A DNA stretch of 64,000 nt, taken from the NCBI GenBank assembly GCA_937974245.1, contig CALJKV010000023.1, forward strand, positions 19,205 through 83,204, written 5' to 3'. Below, in pieces: positions 61,166 to 64,000 of this stretch. The position numbers and the translations under genes were made by a program. The DNA is from an uncultured Chloroflexota bacterium. GTDB taxonomy: Bacteria > Chloroflexota > Anaerolineae > Aggregatilineales > Phototrophicaceae. The notes beneath the pieces are model-generated. The model did not search any database. It was given only the letters and a program-made list of their open reading frames with translations, and had not been told where the DNA came from. How positions within the stretch are numbered: the first letter of the stretch is position 1; each line of letters begins with the position of its first letter.

Positions 61166-62182
61166 CTATTCCAATGAACGTGGTGCTGCTGCCGAACTGC
61201 GTGGTATGAGCGTAACAGGCAGCAGCACGGGAGTAGGTGTCTTATGGTTCAGTATGGCGAACAGCAGTTGTGCCGCCATCTGCCCCTGTTCCGGGGCGTG
61301 CTGGTTCACGGTAGTCAAGGGTGGTGAAAATGTCGCGGCGGTAGGGATATCGTCATAGCCAGCAACGGATATATCCTGTGGCACACGGCGGCCCGATTGG
61401 ACAATGTGCTGGATAGCTCCCATCGCCATTCGGTCATTCAGGCAGATAAGCGCCGTTAACCCCTGATCCAGTTCCAGCAATTCTGCCGCCCCGCGAATCC
61501 CGCTTACGACCGAAAAATCCCCATAAACTGTCGGCATACGCGCCATATCAATCCCGTGTTCCGCGGCGACAGCCTGCAAACCGCGCACCCGTTCATTCAG
61601 GGCATAGTTCATATCTATCGGGACAGTGATAATCCCGATACGGGTATGCCCCAGGCTGAGGATATACTCCATCAACTGGCGACCGCCGGAATAGTCATCA
61701 CTGCATACCGAATAGGCCGATTCATGGTATCCGATCACGACATGTGGGACTTTTTTCTTGCGCAGCGGTTTGATAACAGAGGCTACTGGAACATTGTCCA
61801 GGGCGATTACACCATCAATGTAACCACTTTGAACCAGGCGGCGATAATGGGCGTCCGGGCCATCGGCAGTCAGGCGGGGGGTACTGAGGAGCAGGTTATA
61901 TCCATGCTGGGTGGCTTCAGCTTCGATCCCCTCTAAAATTCGCAGCACCAACGGGTCGGTGAAAATTGCGTCGTAAATATAGGGGAATACCACCGCGATA
62001 ATCTGTGTCTTGCCTCTGGATAACGCCCGCGCTGCCAGATTGGGGACGTAGCCCAGTTCCTCCACCGCCTGCATCACCTTTAAGCGCGTTTCTTCGGTGA
62101 AGTAAGGCGTATTGGAAAGGACTTTGGAGACGGTTGCAGTCGAAACACCGGCGTGCCGGGCAACATCCTGTAAGGTTGGCAT
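61166..62182 (-). CDS. LacI-family transcriptional regulator
   Basis: A 338-residue repressor with the N-terminal helix-turn-helix TLQDVARHAGVSTATVSKVLSN and hinge VPNLAARALSRGK, then a periplasmic-binding-type effector domain (IIAVVFPYIYDAIFTDPLVLRILEGIE). It probably senses the sugar carried by the importer encoded next. The start at 62182 fits the family N-terminus. A palindromic operator at 62209-62228 lies right before the gene, which implies autoregulation and, if read through, control of the importer operon. Confidence 0.93.
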   Translation of the reverse strand: MPTLQDVARHAGVSTATVSKVLSNTPYFTEETRLKVMQAVEELGYVPNLAARALSRGKTQIIAVVFPYIYDAIFTDPLVLRILEGIEAEATQHGYNLLLSTPRLTADGPDAHYRRLVQSGYIDGVIALDNVPVASVIKPLRKKKVPHVVIGYHESAYSVCSDDYSGGRQLMEYILSLGHTRIGIITVPIDMNYALNERVRGLQAVAAEHGIDMARMPTVYGDFSVVSGIRGAAELLELDQGLTALICLNDRMAMGAIQHIVQSGRRVPQDISVAGYDDIPTAATFSPPLTTVNQHAPEQGQMAAQLLFAILNHKTPTPVLLPVTLIPRSSAAAPRSLE

Positions 62183-62208
62183 CGTATAAGTCTTTGTAAG
62201 AAATAACA

Positions 62209-62228
62209 ATAGTTAACCGCTTAACTAT
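62209..62228. promoter_or_regulatory. LacI-type operator
   Basis: ATAGTTAA, CCGC, TTAACTAT: perfect 8-bp arms around a CG-centred core, as in LacI/GalR operators. It ends 27 bases upstream of the LacI-family start. Confidence 0.8.
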
Positions 62229-62439
62229 AAGCATATTCCGAATCTGGAAGGCTGTCAACAGATTTCTGCCAGGTTTATGCGATTTACCTAAATCGTCGCT
62301 TCTAACGGCCTCATCCAGGCTGTAATTTCAATCTTTCGCAGCCGGGATTTCCTACCGGCATACCAGCCTTTGCGTTAAAATAAACGGAACTTAAACACGT
62401 TCCGGCCATAGTCACCGGTTTTGTCTGAAAGGGAATCTG

Positions 62440-63180
62440 ATGTCGCTGCGTTTTCATGAATTGGCCGAGGCCAACCACCGGATTCTGAATCCATTCACCG
62501 AAGAAAAGCTGATGCTGCTGGGCGAGATTTGCCGTCTGCGCCCCGGCCTCAGTCAGCTTGACCTATGCTGCGGTAAAGGGGAGATGCTCTCGCTCTGGGC
62601 GCAGCGGTTCGGCATCGCCGCGATCGGGGTGGATATCAGTTCGGTTTTTATCGCCGCTGCCCGTGACCGCGCCGATGAACTCGGTGTGGGTACGCAAGTG
62701 AAGTTTATCCAGGGAGATGCCGCCGCCTACCAGCCGCCGCAACCGTTCAACATTGTAAGCTGTATCGGCGCGACCTGGATTGGTGACGGGCTGACCGGCA
62801 CGCTCAAACTGATGAAGCCGATGCTCAAGGATGAAAACAGCCTGCTGCTGGTGGGCGAGCCGTATTTCATCAGCACCCCGCCGGAAGCCGCCTATGCCGC
62901 CTGGGGTGTGAAACCGGACGACTATACCTCGCTGGCCGGGACGCTTGACCGGATGGAGTCTGCCGGGTTTGAACTGCTGGAAATGGTGCTGGCCGACCAG
63001 AATAGTTGGGATCGCTACGAGGCGTCGCAGTGGTTCACCTTGAGCGACTGGCTGCGGGCGAACCCGGACGACCCTGACACGCCTGAACTCCGCACCTGGC
63101 TGGCAAACAACCGCCGCGCTTACCTGGAATACGGGCGGGATTACTTCGGTTGGGGCGTGTTCGTGCTGCGGCAGAAGTAG
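62440..63180 (+). CDS. Class I SAM-dependent methyltransferase
   Basis: A 246-residue methyltransferase. Motif I is LDLCCGKGEMLSLWA, the acidic residue ending strand 2 in GVDISSVFI, and motif II-like GDAAAYQPPQPFN. The Cys-Cys in motif I is unusual but seen in this subgroup. A substrate cannot be named. It is divergent from the LacI gene and followed by a MITE-like element. Confidence 0.85.
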   Translation: MSLRFHELAEANHRILNPFTEEKLMLLGEICRLRPGLSQLDLCCGKGEMLSLWAQRFGIAAIGVDISSVFIAAARDRADELGVGTQVKFIQGDAAAYQPPQPFNIVSCIGATWIGDGLTGTLKLMKPMLKDENSLLLVGEPYFISTPPEAAYAAWGVKPDDYTSLAGTLDRMESAGFELLEMVLADQNSWDRYEASQWFTLSDWLRANPDDPDTPELRTWLANNRRAYLEYGRDYFGWGVFVLRQK

Positions 63181-63189
63181 GATTAGAAG

Positions 63190-63251
63190 TTACGCAGTTG
63201 AGAGAGAAATTCTGTTTGAGCAAAGGGTTTAATCCCCTTTCAACTGCGTAA
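63190..63251. mobile_element. MITE-like element, 62 bp
   Basis: TTACGCAGTTG at 63190-63200 and its inverse CAACTGCGTAA at 63241-63251 form perfect 11-bp terminal inverted repeats, extendable with mismatches to about 19 bases. The interior has no gene. No clear target-site duplication is visible. It adjoins the AT-rich region to its right. Confidence 0.6.
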
Positions 63252-63298
63252 GCCCTGAATCCAATTATCGTAATCCGTTAGCAGAAACAGAGTTTCCA

Positions 63299-63853
63299 AT
63301 GTCTTTACACAACATAGAGAATAGTTTTTATAGGATTCTCGATAGATGGAGACAGAAAGTTCTATTACAGAAGTCATTCAAATACGAAACTGATTTTTCC
63401 ATTCAGGAATGTGAAAAGCGATTAAATACCCTAAGTGGCATCAGATATTATAGAGGGTCGCAAATTAATGCTTCATGGGTCGTAAAATCGTCTCGGGTTG
63501 ATAGTAATCTTACTCGTTTTATATATTTCTCAATGATAGGCGTTGAAAACAGGTTCGGGCTTCATCTGCCAATAGCGAAGGCTAATGGTTCTATTGAAAA
63601 AAGCCCGGTATCTGGCAAAACAATTGTACAAGGAAAGGTAAAACTTGAAGGATTACCTTTCCTAATGATGATAATTATGCAATTAAATTGCATTTTATAT
63701 TTTATATGGTTCATATCAAAATATAATGCAATTAATATTTACACTCTTTCTATATTGTTATCATGTATTACTGTTCCAATTCCCTTTTGGTGGGGGTTGC
63801 TTTATGATCGAAAAGAAATACTTCATTCTATGAAAGAAATATTGGATCAATAA
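63299..63853 (+). CDS. AT-rich membrane protein of unknown function
   Basis: A 184-residue protein with two hydrophobic segments near the C-terminus (LPFLMMIIMQLNCILYFIWFI and INIYTLSILLSCITVPIPFWWG, each shown only in part) and a long soluble N-terminal part (ILDRWRQKVLLQKSFKYETDFS). I do not recognise it. It is far richer in AT than its neighbours and uses rare codons for this genome, which suggests recent transfer. The ribosome-binding site is weak. The remaining 147 bases of the window hold no gene I can support. Confidence 0.6.
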   Translation: MSLHNIENSFYRILDRWRQKVLLQKSFKYETDFSIQECEKRLNTLSGIRYYRGSQINASWVVKSSRVDSNLTRFIYFSMIGVENRFGLHLPIAKANGSIEKSPVSGKTIVQGKVKLEGLPFLMMIIMQLNCILYFIWFISKYNAINIYTLSILLSCITVPIPFWWGLLYDRKEILHSMKEILDQ

Positions 63854-64000
63854 CTGAAGAGAGTTCATGTCTATGAGCGTATCCTATGCCGGGAGATGGT
63901 TCTCAATATGCAAACTTCCGCCGTCTCTGGAAAAGCCGTGAGTGCTTCTTAGAAGCCATTTGAAAAGTCAATTTGCTGCCTGAAGTCGTACTAAACGGCG

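Noticed and set aside
63860..64000. Possible gene at the right end
   Set aside because: No frame with a start, a site and a recognisable sequence is present in the last 140 bases.
1..64000. CRISPR array, rRNA, tmRNA, prophage or integrase genes
   Set aside because: Read for them on both strands; none seen.

Overview
The window looks like chromosomal DNA of a Chloroflexota bacterium, probably Anaerolineae-like, with no sign of phage or plasmid. This placement is an inference from gene content, not a phylogeny. The indications are a moderately high GC content, many Pro/Thr-rich lipoproteins whose mature N-termini share a Cys-Gln-Pro start, a dehydrogenase set of branched-chain 2-oxoacid type, two four-repeat S1 proteins, bS21 and HrcA, and UbiA/UbiD/UbiX/UbiE homologues that fit the late steps of menaquinone synthesis. 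Genes are tightly packed on both strands. Two stretches stand out as accessory: about 20.7-22.9 kb, and the AT-rich right end from about 63.2 kb.

Layout. 0-5.7 kb: end of hisS, a LiaS/NarX-type two-component pair, a glyoxalase-fold protein, an FMN reductase, a KDPG-type aldolase and a beta-propeller lipoprotein. 5.7-16.6 kb: HAD protein, FxLYD-type lipoprotein, four-cysteine protein, coaX, tRNA-Asn, acetyltransferases, a lone receiver, an ECF sigma factor with a SnoaL-like tail, an SRPBCC protein, a GH4 glycosidase and an M42 peptidase. 16.7-20.7 kb: phosphoribosyltransferase, PadR regulator, S1 protein, a degenerate receiver and a lipoprotein. 20.7-22.9 kb: accessory island with repeats, a degenerate GyrB-like ATPase domain and short unknown genes. 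22.9-26.5 kb: E2, E1beta and E1alpha of a 2-oxoacid dehydrogenase. 26.9-32.3 kb: an esterase-CapA fusion, two glycosyltransferases and a 2-hydroxyacid dehydrogenase. 32.5-38.7 kb: a heterodimeric ABC exporter, PRPP synthetase, MeaB and a B12-binding subunit. 39-50.3 kb: a 1418-residue sensor kinase, thioredoxin, HrcA, glycerate kinase, a second S1 protein behind a consensus promoter, bS21, IF-1 and a glycosyltransferase. 50.4-56.9 kb: ubiX, ubiE, ubiA and ubiD with a decaying VapBC module and a nonsense-mutated gene between them. 57.1-62.2 kb: an SDR enzyme and a LacI-controlled sugar ABC importer. 62.4-64 kb: a methyltransferase, a MITE-like element and an AT-rich membrane gene.

How the genes fit together. 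UbiX makes the prenylated flavin needed by UbiD; UbiA and UbiE prenylate and methylate the quinone, so this cluster should supply menaquinone. MeaB and the B12-binding subunit serve a methylmalonyl-CoA mutase whose large subunit is not in the window, and the 2-oxoacid dehydrogenase would feed acyl-CoA into such a route. The LacI gene has a near-perfect operator over its own promoter region and is followed by a binding protein and two permeases, a complete import unit except for the ATPase. The most unusual items are the catalytically degraded GyrB-like domain flanked by decayed winged-helix-like repeats, the esterase-CapA fusion, the 20-bp-spaced TTGCTGCAA iterons, the frameshifted vapC, and a repeated TATATCTC box shared by the padR leader and the downstream S1 promoter.
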